Shown piece after piece: positions 15,948-25,099 of a stretch of DNA of 64,000 nucleotides. Source of the stretch: Latescibacteria bacterium UBA6620 (lineage in GTDB: Bacteria > Latescibacterota > UBA2968). A model generated the notes under the pieces. That model did no database searches and had not been told where the DNA came from. It was given only the letters and a program-made list of their open reading frames with translations. The stretch lies in NCBI GenBank assembly GCA_002433075.1, contig DJHM01000010.1, positions 25,200 to 89,199 on the forward strand, read 5' to 3'. How positions within the stretch are numbered: position 1 is the stretch's first letter; each line of letters starts with the position of its first letter. The position numbers and the translations under genes were made by a program.

Positions 15948-16562
15948 ATGCTTCCCCACGAACAACGATTCCTGTCGTGGCTGAATTCCTCCCGCAGGCT
16001 TTCTGCTCCTCGTGAAGTGCTCGCAGACGACATCGGGCTGGGTCACATTGACACCGATCGTCGAATGCAGGCGATGTATCGAAAATTCCGAGATTCTTGG
16101 CCGATCCTCGCTTCGGTTCGCGAGGGGTTCGGTGAAGGTGGAGAGGAAGTGGATCGTTTTGCGCGATCCGATCAACTCGCGCTGGAAGATCTCAGCTTCG
16201 TTAAATCGCAAGGGATTGGGCATCTCGTCACCCGGACCGGGCGACCCATTCCGGAGACGTGGCTCGAGGAAACACAGGTCGAATCTCTTCACCTGCCGGT
16301 TCCTGACGGAGGGATTCCGGTGCGGGAGCAGGTCGATCAGTTTAACGATCACGTAGATCGGCTTCTGGGGCTCGGTTCGCCAGTGCTCGTACACTGCCTG
16401 GGTGGTTTCGGACGGACAGGTAATTTCCTGGCGGCGTATCTGGTTTACGGTGGTGCCACCGCCGCGGAGGCGGTCGTGGAGGTCAGGCGGTTGCGGCCCG
16501 CGTCGATCGAGAACGAAGCTCAGGAAACAGCCGTCCAGGCTTTCGAGGAAGGGACTCTATGA
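15948..16562 (+). CDS. Dual-specificity/tyrosine phosphatase-like protein
   Basis: 204 residues. The Cys-dependent phosphatase loop is intact (VLVHCLGGFGRTGNF, the HCxxGxxRTG signature). The general-acid Asp is likely in LPVPDGGIP. The C-terminal helices (VVEVRRLRPASIENEAQE) match small bacterial DSPs. The first about 60 residues do not resemble the usual family N-terminus, so the real start may be later. The stop overlaps the ATG of the glycerate kinase gene by 4 bases. Substrate unknown. Confidence 0.8.
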   Translation: MLPHEQRFLSWLNSSRRLSAPREVLADDIGLGHIDTDRRMQAMYRKFRDSWPILASVREGFGEGGEEVDRFARSDQLALEDLSFVKSQGIGHLVTRTGRPIPETWLEETQVESLHLPVPDGGIPVREQVDQFNDHVDRLLGLGSPVLVHCLGGFGRTGNFLAAYLVYGGATAAEAVVEVRRLRPASIENEAQETAVQAFEEGTL

Positions 16563-17902
16563 GTACGTACGATGTGGCCAGAATGAGAGGCGATGCGGAT
16601 ACCGTCTTTGCAGCCGCTGTACACGCGGTCGATGCGGAACAATGCGTGAAGTCCTTTGTCGCGCTGTCAGGGGACACGCTCTCGATCGACGATCAGGAAT
16701 ACGATCTCGGCAACTTCGATCGGGTCATGGCCATTGGAGCGGGCAAAGCGACGCCCCGGATGGCCGTAGCGCTGGAGTCGGTGCTCGGGGACCGGATTAC
16801 GACTGGATTGATCAACACCAAGTACGAGCATACGGAGCCTCTGTCTCACATCGAGACTGTAGAATGCGGTCACCCCGTACCGGATCAGTCGGGCGTCGAA
16901 GGTACGAACAGGATCCTTGGATTGCTCGACGAGGCAGACGAGCGCACGTTGGTGATCTGCCTGCTCTCCGGGGGTGGATCTGCGATCCTGCCTGCACCCG
17001 TCGATGGCATCTCGCTCGAGGACAAACAGGAAACGACCCGTTTGCTGTTGTCGTGTGGTGCGAACATCGTGGAACTGAACGCTGTTCGGAAGCATCTCTC
17101 GCGCGTCAAGGGCGGCGGCCTCGCCCGATCCGCATTCCCAGCCACGGTAGTTGCGCTGATGCTGTCGGACGTGATTGGCGATCCTCTGGATGTCATTGCT
17201 TCAGGGCCGACTGTCCCTGACACATCGACCTACAAGACGTGCGCGGAAATTTTCTCGAAATACGACCTGACCGATGCCCTTCCTACCAGTGTAGCGGAGA
17301 GATTGAGGCTGGGTCTGGCCGGGGAGGTGGCCGATACGCCCAAACCGGGTGACGAAGCCCTCTCGCGCGTTCAAAACGTCGTCGTGGGAAGCAACGGGCT
17401 GGCTGTGGCTGCGGCACGGATGAAGGCCGAAGAGTTGGGCTACAACACCATCGTGCTTACGACACGCCTGGAGGGTGAGGCCCGTGAGATTGCCCAGGTG
17501 TATTCTTCGATCGGGAAAGAGATCCTGTCCAGCGGCAGGCCGGTACCACCCCCGGCGTGCATCATCGCGGGAGGCGAAACGACGGTGACAGTCGCAGGAT
17601 CGGGCAAGGGCGGTCGGAACCAGGAGCTTGCTCTGGCTGCAGCTCAGCAAATCTCGGGGTGGGCCCCCATCGTTATTTTCAGCGGGGGGACTGACGGGAC
17701 AGACGGCCCGACCGACGCGGCTGGCGCCGTGTCCGATGGCGATACGATCTCGCGCGCGGAGGCTGCGGGTCTGTCACCGAACGATTTCTTGAAGAACAAC
17801 GACGCCTATCATTTCTTCAAGCCCCTTGACGACCTCGTGATGACCGGGCCGACCGGTACCAACGTGGCTGATGTAGCTTTTGTGATGGTCGGAGACGCCT
17901 AG
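16559..17902 (+). CDS. Glycerate 2-kinase, GckA/TtuD type (DUF4147 + MOFRL)
   Basis: 447 residues. Phosphorylates D-glycerate to 2-phosphoglycerate. N-terminal DUF4147 domain has VMAIGAGKATPRMA, VECGHPVPDQSGVEGT and LLSGGGSAILPAP; the C-terminal MOFRL domain has IIAGGETTVTVAGSGKGGRNQELAL and the late TDGTDGPTDAAGA motif. Length and order fit the family. ATGA overlap with the phosphatase gene makes these two an operon. It could feed glycerate from hydroxypyruvate or tartronate metabolism into glycolysis. Confidence 0.93.
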   Translation: MSTYDVARMRGDADTVFAAAVHAVDAEQCVKSFVALSGDTLSIDDQEYDLGNFDRVMAIGAGKATPRMAVALESVLGDRITTGLINTKYEHTEPLSHIETVECGHPVPDQSGVEGTNRILGLLDEADERTLVICLLSGGGSAILPAPVDGISLEDKQETTRLLLSCGANIVELNAVRKHLSRVKGGGLARSAFPATVVALMLSDVIGDPLDVIASGPTVPDTSTYKTCAEIFSKYDLTDALPTSVAERLRLGLAGEVADTPKPGDEALSRVQNVVVGSNGLAVAAARMKAEELGYNTIVLTTRLEGEAREIAQVYSSIGKEILSSGRPVPPPACIIAGGETTVTVAGSGKGGRNQELALAAAQQISGWAPIVIFSGGTDGTDGPTDAAGAVSDGDTISRAEAAGLSPNDFLKNNDAYHFFKPLDDLVMTGPTGTNVADVAFVMVGDA

Positions 17903-18783
17903 TTTCGATTGGCGAGAGCAATGCCTCCGCCGACCAGCACCACGCTGATGAGAAGTCCGGGGGAAAGGGGTTCACTGAGAAGCAGGTGGCTCAGGAACAC
18001 GCCAAAGATCGGAGTGACGAACCCATAGACGCCGATCTGGCTCGCCCGATATCGCTTGAGCAGGTTCGTCATGACCAGAAAGCAGAAGCCGGCGATGACG
18101 AAGCCCTGGTAGAGAATCCCTGCGTTGACGTTCGGCGTCAACGCGAGATCCAACGGGCGTTCGAGCAACGCACTCATTCCAAAGAAGATGGGCAGGCTGA
18201 GCCCCGACTGCCAGACGAGCAGCCTGGTGGGGACGATGTCCTGGGCGAGGTGTTTGGTGTAAACCTGACGGGCGCCGAGGAGCGTGGCGCTCGCGAGGAC
18301 CATGAGATCACCTCCCAGATAATTCCACTCGGCGCGAGCAAGGCTCTCCCCGAAGACGAGCAGGACGCCGGAGAAGGATAGCGCCATTCCGTAGAACCGC
18401 GAGGGCCCGCTCTGATCCCCGGGGATGAATAGGTGGGCGAAGAGCGCGGTAAAGAACGGATAAGCTGATATGAAAACGGTGGACCGCGCCGCGAGTGTAT
18501 GTTCGGTACCCGCGTTGAGAAGCCCGATTTGGGCGATGAACAGAACGAGCAAGCTTAGAATCCTGGAGAGTTCCCCGTGTGCCAGTCGCACACTCGTTCG
18601 GCTGATCAGGCACCAGGTCACGATGAACAATCCGCCGAGGAAAAATCGGAATCCTGCGAGGGCCAGGGGCGGGACACCGGCAAGGGCCACCTTGATGGCG
18701 ACCGAGTTGCCCCCCCACAGTACGGCGGTGAAGAGTGTGATCGAAGCCGCGCGGCGGGTAAGTCGCTCGTTCTGGATGGTCAC
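17899..18783 (-). CDS. EamA/DMT-family transporter
   Basis: Ten-helix drug/metabolite transporter, 294 residues from a GTG at 18783. Two EamA repeats are visible: one opening SITLFTAVLWGGNSVAIKVAL, the other GGDLMVLASATLLGARQVY. The GTG overlaps the stop of the preceding DUF1648 gene (GTGA), fixing this start over an upstream in-frame ATG. Converges with the glycerate kinase gene with a 4-base overlap of their ends. Substrate unknown. Confidence 0.88.
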   Translation of the reverse strand: MTIQNERLTRRAASITLFTAVLWGGNSVAIKVALAGVPPLALAGFRFFLGGLFIVTWCLISRTSVRLAHGELSRILSLLVLFIAQIGLLNAGTEHTLAARSTVFISAYPFFTALFAHLFIPGDQSGPSRFYGMALSFSGVLLVFGESLARAEWNYLGGDLMVLASATLLGARQVYTKHLAQDIVPTRLLVWQSGLSLPIFFGMSALLERPLDLALTPNVNAGILYQGFVIAGFCFLVMTNLLKRYRASQIGVYGFVTPIFGVFLSHLLLSEPLSPGLLISVVLVGGGIALANRN

Positions 18784-19391
18784 GATGCCAGATTCCGACG
18801 GATCGTGAGAACGGCCCACAATGCGGTAGCCGTCCATGCCACGGCCCAGACGTAGTAAGGTTCTCCCCCCGCAGCCAGTGCCAGACCGAACCCTCCCGAA
18901 CTGATGGATATCGCCGAGATCCGTTTCCGGAACTGAGGGGCGAGCCTGTGCGTGAACGAGAAGAGACCGCAGCGAGGTTGCCGGATTTCCGTACCCAGCA
19001 GGATGAGCAGCAGCGCGGCGACTCCACCGATAAAGTTCGCCTGGCGAGGAAGCACACCAAGGCCGATCCCGATTCCGAGGAAATGGGCGTAGCCGAATCC
19101 GAAAATGGCGATGTTCCTGAGGGGCTCGAACAGTCCGATCCGTCTGAGCTGCCTGACCCGACCCTTGTCGATGTGAGGAATCAGAGAGAAGAACACGAAG
19201 ACGACAGCGGCGCCTGTGGGATTCAGGTAAACGGCGATGTCCCGGTGGGCGTAAGTGCTTACATTCCCGTCAGCGCCCCAGTGGACGGGAATCCTGGTTG
19301 AGAGATGCGGATGGGAAACGATGGAAAGAACCCCACAGAGGGCGATGAGGATCAGCGGGGGGAAATTTTTCGTGAGAAGGCTCATAAGCAT
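18780..19391 (-). CDS. DUF1648-type membrane protein (SdpI-like)
   Basis: 203 residues with about five hydrophobic segments. The N-terminal half carries the DUF1648 hallmark P-x-HWGADGNVSTYAHR after the first helix, as in SdpI-type immunity/signal proteins; the C-terminal SdpI domain is replaced by further helices. The downstream EamA transporter is translationally coupled. Its ATG overlaps the ATG of the divergent TPR gene on the other strand (shared CATG). Function unknown. Confidence 0.7.
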   Translation of the reverse strand: MLMSLLTKNFPPLILIALCGVLSIVSHPHLSTRIPVHWGADGNVSTYAHRDIAVYLNPTGAAVVFVFFSLIPHIDKGRVRQLRRIGLFEPLRNIAIFGFGYAHFLGIGIGLGVLPRQANFIGGVAALLLILLGTEIRQPRCGLFSFTHRLAPQFRKRISAISISSGGFGLALAAGGEPYYVWAVAWTATALWAVLTIRRNLAS

Positions 19392-20949
19392 GACGAAATG
19401 CGGTGATTCAGGGGCGGCGGAGTATAGAGGGCGCAGCCTCCTCCGTCAAGCGTGTGGGCACATCTTTGCGCTGGTTGTTCTTGGCGTGGTTTCTCCCGTC
19501 TTGGGTCAGGATCACGCTAACCGAATCGAGGCGTACTTCAGACAGGGCCATCTTGACTCGGCCGCTGCGGAGAGCGAGACATTCGTGGCCACTTATCCGG
19601 ACAGCGCCCAGGCTCAAGGATACGCGGGTACGATGTACGCCGCATCGGGGCGCGTAGAGGAGGCTGAGAATGCATTCAGACGCCTGACGGAACTGAGCCC
19701 AAAGTCTCCCGAAGGCTATCGGAGTCTGGCGGTGCTTCTGGCTCGGGCTGGTCGGTTCCCCCAGGCGGTGGGAGTCTTGAGTCGAGGCCTGGAACAGATT
19801 CCCGGGTCCGTTCCGCTCCTGCTGCAACGTGGGGTTCTGTACGGCAATGCGGCCAGGGTGGAGCAGGCGGAGGCGGATCTGGAGCAGGTCATCTCTCTGG
19901 TCCCAGATCATCTTGAGGCGTATCAGAATCTGGCGCTCATCTTGACCGCGGCCGAGGCGTACGATCGCGCTCTTGCCGTGCTCGATCGGGCCCTTGCAAT
20001 CATGCCAAACCACCCGATGGTTCTCGTCAACCAGGGGGGGGTGCTTCATTCAAAGGGCGACCTGCCGGCGGCATTCGAGACGTACGATCGTGCGATGCTA
20101 GTTGCGCCGGAGGATCCTCAGGTACATCGGGCGCTCGGGTTTATGGCAGCGGAGGTTGGATCCTTGAAGGTGGCTCGCACCGCCTGGGAGCGAACACTCT
20201 CCCTGAATGCGGATGACCTTGAAGTCCGTAATGCGCTGGGGCAGCTTTACGTGAGTCTGGGCCAACACCAGGAGGGGATCGCCCAGTTCGAGGCCATCGT
20301 TGCCCGCGAGCCCCACGCGGCCCTGCCCAGACACACCCTCGGATTCCTGTATCGTGGGGCTGGCAGAACGGATGAAGCCAAACAGCAGTTCCTACTCTGC
20401 ATCCAGTCCAAGCCCGGGTGGACAGAACCCTACAAGAGCCTGGGCGTTCTTCTCGTGGAAGCCGGGCACCTGGATTCGGCGATGGTGGTCTACGATGCGG
20501 TTCTGCGTGTCGATTCGACAGATGCGACGATCCACAATAACATCGGTTTTCTACATTCCCTTCGGAAGGATTGGGCGCGCGCCAAACTCGCCTATCAGCG
20601 AGCGATGGACACGTCCAGAGATGCCCGGGAACTCGCGGAGGTTCAGGAGAATCTCGAGGTCGTCCGGGCGATAGAGCAGGGCAAGATTCGCGTGCGGCAC
20701 ATCGTGCTGGCGACGGCCTCCGAAGCCCGCAGCGTGCGTGCGTCTCTGGAGAACGAGGGTGACTTCGTCGAACTCGCGAGGACCCACTCGATCGACGCTT
20801 CCGGCTCCACGAGTGGGGACATTGGATTCTTCCGCAAGGGAGATCTCCATCCGGATTTCGAGGCTGCGGCGTTCAGGTTGGAGCCCGGGGAACTGAGCGA
20901 TGTGGTCAAGACACCCGTCGGGTATCACATCATCCAGCGTATATATTGA
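19390..20949 (+). CDS. TPR protein fused to a parvulin (PpiC) peptidyl-prolyl isomerase
   Basis: 519 residues. A signal peptide is likely (GHIFALVVLGVVSPVLGQ, cleavage near GQ-DH). From about 45 to 420 there are roughly eleven tetratricopeptide repeats (for example AQGYAGTMYAASGRVEEAEN and PEGYRSLAVLLARAGRFPQA). Residues about 430-519 are a PpiC domain: IRVRHIVLATASEA, DFVELARTHSIDAS, SGDIGFFRKGDLHPDFE, TPVGYHIIQR. The architecture suggests a periplasmic folding factor that binds clients through the TPR part. The start is the ATG that overlaps the divergent gene's start; it could be slightly later. Confidence 0.85.
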   Translation: MTKCGDSGAAEYRGRSLLRQACGHIFALVVLGVVSPVLGQDHANRIEAYFRQGHLDSAAAESETFVATYPDSAQAQGYAGTMYAASGRVEEAENAFRRLTELSPKSPEGYRSLAVLLARAGRFPQAVGVLSRGLEQIPGSVPLLLQRGVLYGNAARVEQAEADLEQVISLVPDHLEAYQNLALILTAAEAYDRALAVLDRALAIMPNHPMVLVNQGGVLHSKGDLPAAFETYDRAMLVAPEDPQVHRALGFMAAEVGSLKVARTAWERTLSLNADDLEVRNALGQLYVSLGQHQEGIAQFEAIVAREPHAALPRHTLGFLYRGAGRTDEAKQQFLLCIQSKPGWTEPYKSLGVLLVEAGHLDSAMVVYDAVLRVDSTDATIHNNIGFLHSLRKDWARAKLAYQRAMDTSRDARELAEVQENLEVVRAIEQGKIRVRHIVLATASEARSVRASLENEGDFVELARTHSIDASGSTSGDIGFFRKGDLHPDFEAAAFRLEPGELSDVVKTPVGYHIIQRIY

Positions 20950-20974
20950 CTCACGGCCGTAGCGTTAGAGCATT

Positions 20975-21973
20975 TTGAAAAAACCCGTTCGCATTCTGTT
21001 GTGGATCATCGGACTGTTCTTGCTGGGCGCCCTCGTGCATCAGCTGGGCGTGAGCCTCGTCGTCGACCGGGTTCGTGCCTTGGGTTGGAACATCGTACCC
21101 GTGCTGTCGATCGCGATGCTATGGCACACAAGCAACACGCTGGCCTGGCGCGCATGTTTCGACCGGGACGATCCGGATCGACCCGGCTTCTGGTGGCTCG
21201 TTTACATCAAGCTGGCGGGAGAGGCTGTAGGCAACGTGACGCCGGCATCCCATCTGAGTGGTGAAGTCGCCAAGGTCTACATCCTCAGGCCGAAGATCTC
21301 CGCCACGCGGGGTTTACCCTCCCTGGTGGTGAACAAGACAATCGAAGTTATCAGCGGTTTGTTCTTCGCGGTCCTGGGAACGGTCCTCGCATTTCAGCTT
21401 CTCGAGATTGACGAGCAGATTCGTCTCGGATTGATTCTTGCGCTCGGCATGAGTTCGCTCGCGATCGGTCTGGTGTTTCTGGGCCAACGCAGAAACACCT
21501 TCGAGTGGTTTCTCGACCTCCTGCTCAGGCTGAAAATCACGTTTCTCGAAAAGCGACGGGCTCAGATTCAGGAAACCGACCGGAACATCGCGGCGTTCTA
21601 TCGGCGAAACCCACGGGGCTTTATCGAGTCCTTCGTTCTTCACGTGTTCAGCTGGATCTTCGGCACATTCGAGATCTACTACATTCTGATTACGCTGGGT
21701 GAACCTGTCACGTTCACGACCGCCCTGCTGCTCGCTTCTCTATCCACGATTATCACGACAGCTTTCTTTTTCGTCCCCTCAGGGCTGGGCGTCTTCGAAG
21801 GCGGCCACGCGTTCCTGTTCCATCTCCTCGGGCTGGATCCGGTCCTTGGACTGTCGGTGGGTCTGATCCGAAGGATTCGGAAAGTCTTCTGGGTCGCCAT
21901 TGGTTTCGGACTGATGACCGTCTACCGCCAGCCTCGTGACCCTCCCGTATCGCTCGAAGCTCCAAGTCCTTGA
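20975..21973 (+). CDS. UPF0104/LPG-synthase-TM-like membrane protein
   Basis: 332 residues, about eight membrane helices, start TTG. It matches the lysylphosphatidylglycerol-synthase N-terminal transmembrane family (AglD/UPF0104): WLVYIKLAGEAVGNVTPAS near residue 75, the conserved P-ASHLSGEVAKVY segment, and the C-terminal FVPSGLGVFEGGHAFLF (P-G-G-x-E motif). Relatives act on lipid head groups or flip lipids. The aminoacyl-transferase domain of MprF is absent. TTGA overlap with the TolC reading frame suggests coupling. Confidence 0.8.
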   Translation: MKKPVRILLWIIGLFLLGALVHQLGVSLVVDRVRALGWNIVPVLSIAMLWHTSNTLAWRACFDRDDPDRPGFWWLVYIKLAGEAVGNVTPASHLSGEVAKVYILRPKISATRGLPSLVVNKTIEVISGLFFAVLGTVLAFQLLEIDEQIRLGLILALGMSSLAIGLVFLGQRRNTFEWFLDLLLRLKITFLEKRRAQIQETDRNIAAFYRRNPRGFIESFVLHVFSWIFGTFEIYYILITLGEPVTFTTALLLASLSTIITTAFFFVPSGLGVFEGGHAFLFHLLGLDPVLGLSVGLIRRIRKVFWVAIGFGLMTVYRQPRDPPVSLEAPSP

Positions 21974-22077
21974 CATTCCCTTACTTCTGGCACGTCATTC
22001 GCAATTCCAGGTCTCACCGCCGTTTCTGGGAGGGCGAGTCTGTCTACATCGCAGGTTTGAGGCCGATCCTGCGTGCG

Positions 22078-23454
22078 GTGTGGAGGTTTTTGTTGCAAAC
22101 TGGCAACAGGTGTAGGCAAAATTCACACCCCCTGCTCTACTCCGTCCTGCTTTTCCTGGCGGGGTTTACGGGAACTGGCCAGGCCCAGACCTACGATCTG
22201 GGAGAGTGTGTCGATGCGGCGCTTGCGGTCAGTCCCGAGGTTCGTGCGGCCGATGCGGATCTGGAGATCGCGAAGGCCCTGGCAGATCAGGCTAACGCCT
22301 TACGCTTTCTGCCGAAGCTCGATCTGACTTGGATCCTGGGGCCGTCTCCTGAGGCAAGAGGGGACGCGCTGACAGGTGAAACGGACCTAACAAGTTTCAA
22401 CGTGTTCAATAGGGCGGAGGTCACTTTTCTCCAGCCCCTTTACACGTTTGGGCGATTGGGAGCGGCTCGAGATGCCGCGATGGCAGGGATCGACGCTCGA
22501 ACGGCGGGTGCGGCGGGATCCCGGGAGCGCCTTACGGCACAGGTCGCAGAAGCCTACTACGGTCTTCTGCTCGCTCACCACCTTTCCGATCTCGCGGACG
22601 AGGCTCGAACGGAGATTGGAAAAGCGCGCGACCGAATCGACCGCGCGCTCGAGGAGGACGAAGGGGACTATACCTACACCGATCTTTTCAAACTCGACCG
22701 GTTCGTGTTCGATGTCGAGGAGAACGGGAACAAAGTCATCAAGGGGCGGGCCCTGATCGCGTCTGCCCTGAAGTGCCTGATGGGACTCGGGATGGCAGAC
22801 TCCCTGCGGCTGGCGGAGGAGTCATTGACGCCGGTTGAGGCAGGAATCGGACCCCTTTCTTCCTATCTTGATCGATTGCCCAGGCGCCACGATCTAAAGC
22901 AGCTTGCGGCAGGGGTCAGGATCCTGAAAGCTCAGGCTGAAGCCGCACGAGCCGAGTTTTACCCGCAATTGTTTCTGGCGGGACAGTTCAAGTACAGCTA
23001 CGCGCCCAATCGGGATAATCAATCGAGTCCTTTCGCGAGAGACGATTTCAACTTTCTCCAGGCAGGAGCAGCGATCGGACTGAGGCAGTCTCTTGCGTTT
23101 GGCCAGACCTCGGCCAAGGCTCGGAAGATGAAACTGGAACACGTGAAGCTGACGTATCAGCGTGATCTGGCGAGGATGGGGGCGAGTCTGCAAATCGAGG
23201 GTGCGTATCGCGATCTGATCGAGGCACAGGCGAATCTGGCTGCCGCCCGAAAGGCGCGAAGAACGACCCGGCGCTGGTTCATTTCGTCCCGGGATGCGTT
23301 CAACGCCGGCCTCGAGGAAGCGAGTGAGTTGATTGATGCGGTGAAGGAGTACGGAATCATTCGTGGGAAGTATTTCGAAGCGGTTTACAAGTTCAACAAG
23401 GCCTGGATCGCGCTGAATCTGGCGACCGGTCAACCCATACATCCAGCAGGGTAG
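22078..23454 (+). CDS. TolC-family outer membrane efflux protein
   Basis: Outer membrane channel of tripartite export systems. Contains two OEP-type repeats: YDLGECVDAALAVSPEVRAADADLEIAKA at the mature N-terminus and a second long helical pair after the strand segments VTFLQPLYTFGRLGAA and IGLRQSLAFGQTSAKA. A signal peptide (LLYSVLLFLAGFTGTGQA) precedes it. The reading frame is open back to a TTG at 21970 that overlaps the upstream gene; the GTG at 22078 gives a normal signal peptide and is preferred, but the start is uncertain. No membrane-fusion protein lies next to it. Confidence 0.85.
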   Translation: MWRFLLQTGNRCRQNSHPLLYSVLLFLAGFTGTGQAQTYDLGECVDAALAVSPEVRAADADLEIAKALADQANALRFLPKLDLTWILGPSPEARGDALTGETDLTSFNVFNRAEVTFLQPLYTFGRLGAARDAAMAGIDARTAGAAGSRERLTAQVAEAYYGLLLAHHLSDLADEARTEIGKARDRIDRALEEDEGDYTYTDLFKLDRFVFDVEENGNKVIKGRALIASALKCLMGLGMADSLRLAEESLTPVEAGIGPLSSYLDRLPRRHDLKQLAAGVRILKAQAEAARAEFYPQLFLAGQFKYSYAPNRDNQSSPFARDDFNFLQAGAAIGLRQSLAFGQTSAKARKMKLEHVKLTYQRDLARMGASLQIEGAYRDLIEAQANLAAARKARRTTRRWFISSRDAFNAGLEEASELIDAVKEYGIIRGKYFEAVYKFNKAWIALNLATGQPIHPAG

Positions 23455-23515
23455 CGTAGATACAACAGACGTTTCGATGCATACCGGAGCCGAGGTTCTG
23501 GTCGAAAGGGATCCT

Positions 23516-24979
23516 ATGATCAAGCAGGCCGTCATCATTGCCGCGGGCGCCGGGAGCCGCCTGAATGGCCACAGCGACCTTCCTAAGCCACTCGTCCCGA
23601 TCGCGGGCGTCGGGTTGCTGAAACGCACGCTTCTCACGGCCGAGAGGGCAGGGATCGATCTGTTCGTGATCGTGACGGGCTACCGGTCTGAAGAGATCAG
23701 GGCGGCGATCGATGGGGATGCGCAAGTGACGGCGCACGTCGAATGGGTCGAGAACTCAGACTGGAGGAAGGGAAACGGTCTCTCGGTGCTGGCGGCGAAG
23801 CCGTTCGTGAACGATCAGCCATTTATCCTGACGATGGCGGATCATCTTTTCGACCCAGAGGTTTTCGTGACCATGCAGAATACGCCTCTCGGGTCCGGAG
23901 AATGTTCGCTGGGTGTCGATTATCGAATCGATCAGGTCTTTGACATTGACGACGCGACCAAGGTGCGCGAGCAGGGCGGCCAGATCGATGCGATCGGAAA
24001 GACTCTGACGGACTACAATGCGATCGATACGGGCGTGTTTTCTTGTTCTCCGTCCTTGTTCGACGCGTTGGAATTGGCGGTCGCGCGTGGTGAAGATTCG
24101 CTGTCGGCCGGAATCCAGGAGCTCTCAGCGAGCGGTCGGATGCGGACATCGGACATCGGAGATTCGTTCTGGACCGATGTTGACACGCCTGAGGCGCACA
24201 GGTTCGCCGAAGATGCTCTGATTTCGGCGCTGGGTAAGCCTACCGACGGGTTTGTGTCCAAGCACTTCAACCGGAAAGTTTCCACCCGAATATCACGGGT
24301 GTTGGTGAAGACACCGCTCACGCCGAACCACATCTCCCTTCTGGCGATGGGGATCAGCTTTTTGGCCGCTTACCTGATCGCAGATCCGTCCTACCTGTCA
24401 CTTGCGATCGGCGGTCTTCTGTTTCAGTTCGCGAGCATCGTCGACGGATGTGATGGGGAAGTCGCGAAGCTAAAGTTCAGAGGGTCGAACCTTGGAGAGT
24501 GGGTCGACACCGTGGCCGACAACGTTTCTTACCTGGTCTTTTTCGTCGCGATCGTCGTGGGGATGTATCGACATACAGGCGACCCGAACCTACTTACGCT
24601 TTCGTTTTTCGTGATCGTTTCTCTTGCGGTTGCACTGTCGCTCGTGTTTGTCTACCTGCGGCTGTCCGGGTCGGGGAGTATCGTGAGTTTCTACGAGACC
24701 TTCCTGGAAGAGGTCCCCAGAGAACGTCGCGGCTGGTTCCACCGCGTTTCGGATCGGTTCAAGTTCGCGAGTCGCCGCGACTTCTTCGCGGCCGTGTTTG
24801 CGCTTCTGGCCGTGATGGGTGCCCGCACCACGATGTTCTGGATTTTCGCAGTCGGGTCGAGCTTGATCACGCTCTCCATCCTGATTTACACCGGGCATCT
24901 GATGAGGTCGCGAGGTTTCTGGCCCTCCCGTCGGGTGACGCCCGTCGAATCCGAGCTGGTATCCGAAAAGGCCGACTGA
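23516..24979 (+). CDS. Fused sugar-phosphate nucleotidyltransferase / CDP-alcohol phosphotransferase (IPCT-DIPPS-like)
   Basis: 487 residues. Residues 1-230 are an NTP-transferase: IIAAGAGSRLNG, PKPLVPIAG, FILTMADHLFD. Residues about 255-470 are a membrane CDP-alcohol phosphatidyltransferase with the motif DGCDGEVAK...G...D...D beginning at D310 (AK replaces the common AR). This order is that of IPCT/DIPPS, which makes CDP-inositol and then di-myo-inositol phosphate; related single enzymes make inositol phospholipids. ATG 23516 has AAGGG upstream; a further upstream ATG (23477) is possible. Between TolC and MlaC/MMPL genes. The head-group alcohol is inferred, not shown. Confidence 0.85.
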   Translation: MIKQAVIIAAGAGSRLNGHSDLPKPLVPIAGVGLLKRTLLTAERAGIDLFVIVTGYRSEEIRAAIDGDAQVTAHVEWVENSDWRKGNGLSVLAAKPFVNDQPFILTMADHLFDPEVFVTMQNTPLGSGECSLGVDYRIDQVFDIDDATKVREQGGQIDAIGKTLTDYNAIDTGVFSCSPSLFDALELAVARGEDSLSAGIQELSASGRMRTSDIGDSFWTDVDTPEAHRFAEDALISALGKPTDGFVSKHFNRKVSTRISRVLVKTPLTPNHISLLAMGISFLAAYLIADPSYLSLAIGGLLFQFASIVDGCDGEVAKLKFRGSNLGEWVDTVADNVSYLVFFVAIVVGMYRHTGDPNLLTLSFFVIVSLAVALSLVFVYLRLSGSGSIVSFYETFLEEVPRERRGWFHRVSDRFKFASRRDFFAAVFALLAVMGARTTMFWIFAVGSSLITLSILIYTGHLMRSRGFWPSRRVTPVESELVSEKAD

Positions 24980-24990
24980 GCCTTCCATCC

Positions 24991-25050
24991 AAGGGGAACC
25001 TTTGTCAGTCTGGCTCGTCTTGAGGACGACGACTGGCGAAGGTTCCCCTT
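24991..25050. other. Multi-stem hairpin between the nucleotidyltransferase and mlaC
   Basis: 12-bp perfect outer arms (24991-25002 with 25039-25050) enclose two further nested stems (CAGTC/GACTG and TCGTC/GACGA). No T run follows on either strand, so it may be an RNA processing or stability element between the two genes rather than a terminator. Confidence 0.6.
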
Positions 25051-25099
25051 CGTGTGTCCAGACGAATCCTAAGTCGCTAAAAAACAAGGAATATTTGAG

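Noticed and set aside
15672..16394. 240-codon minus-strand open frame
   Set aside because: Shadow of the phosphatase gene and upstream gap; no recognisable features.
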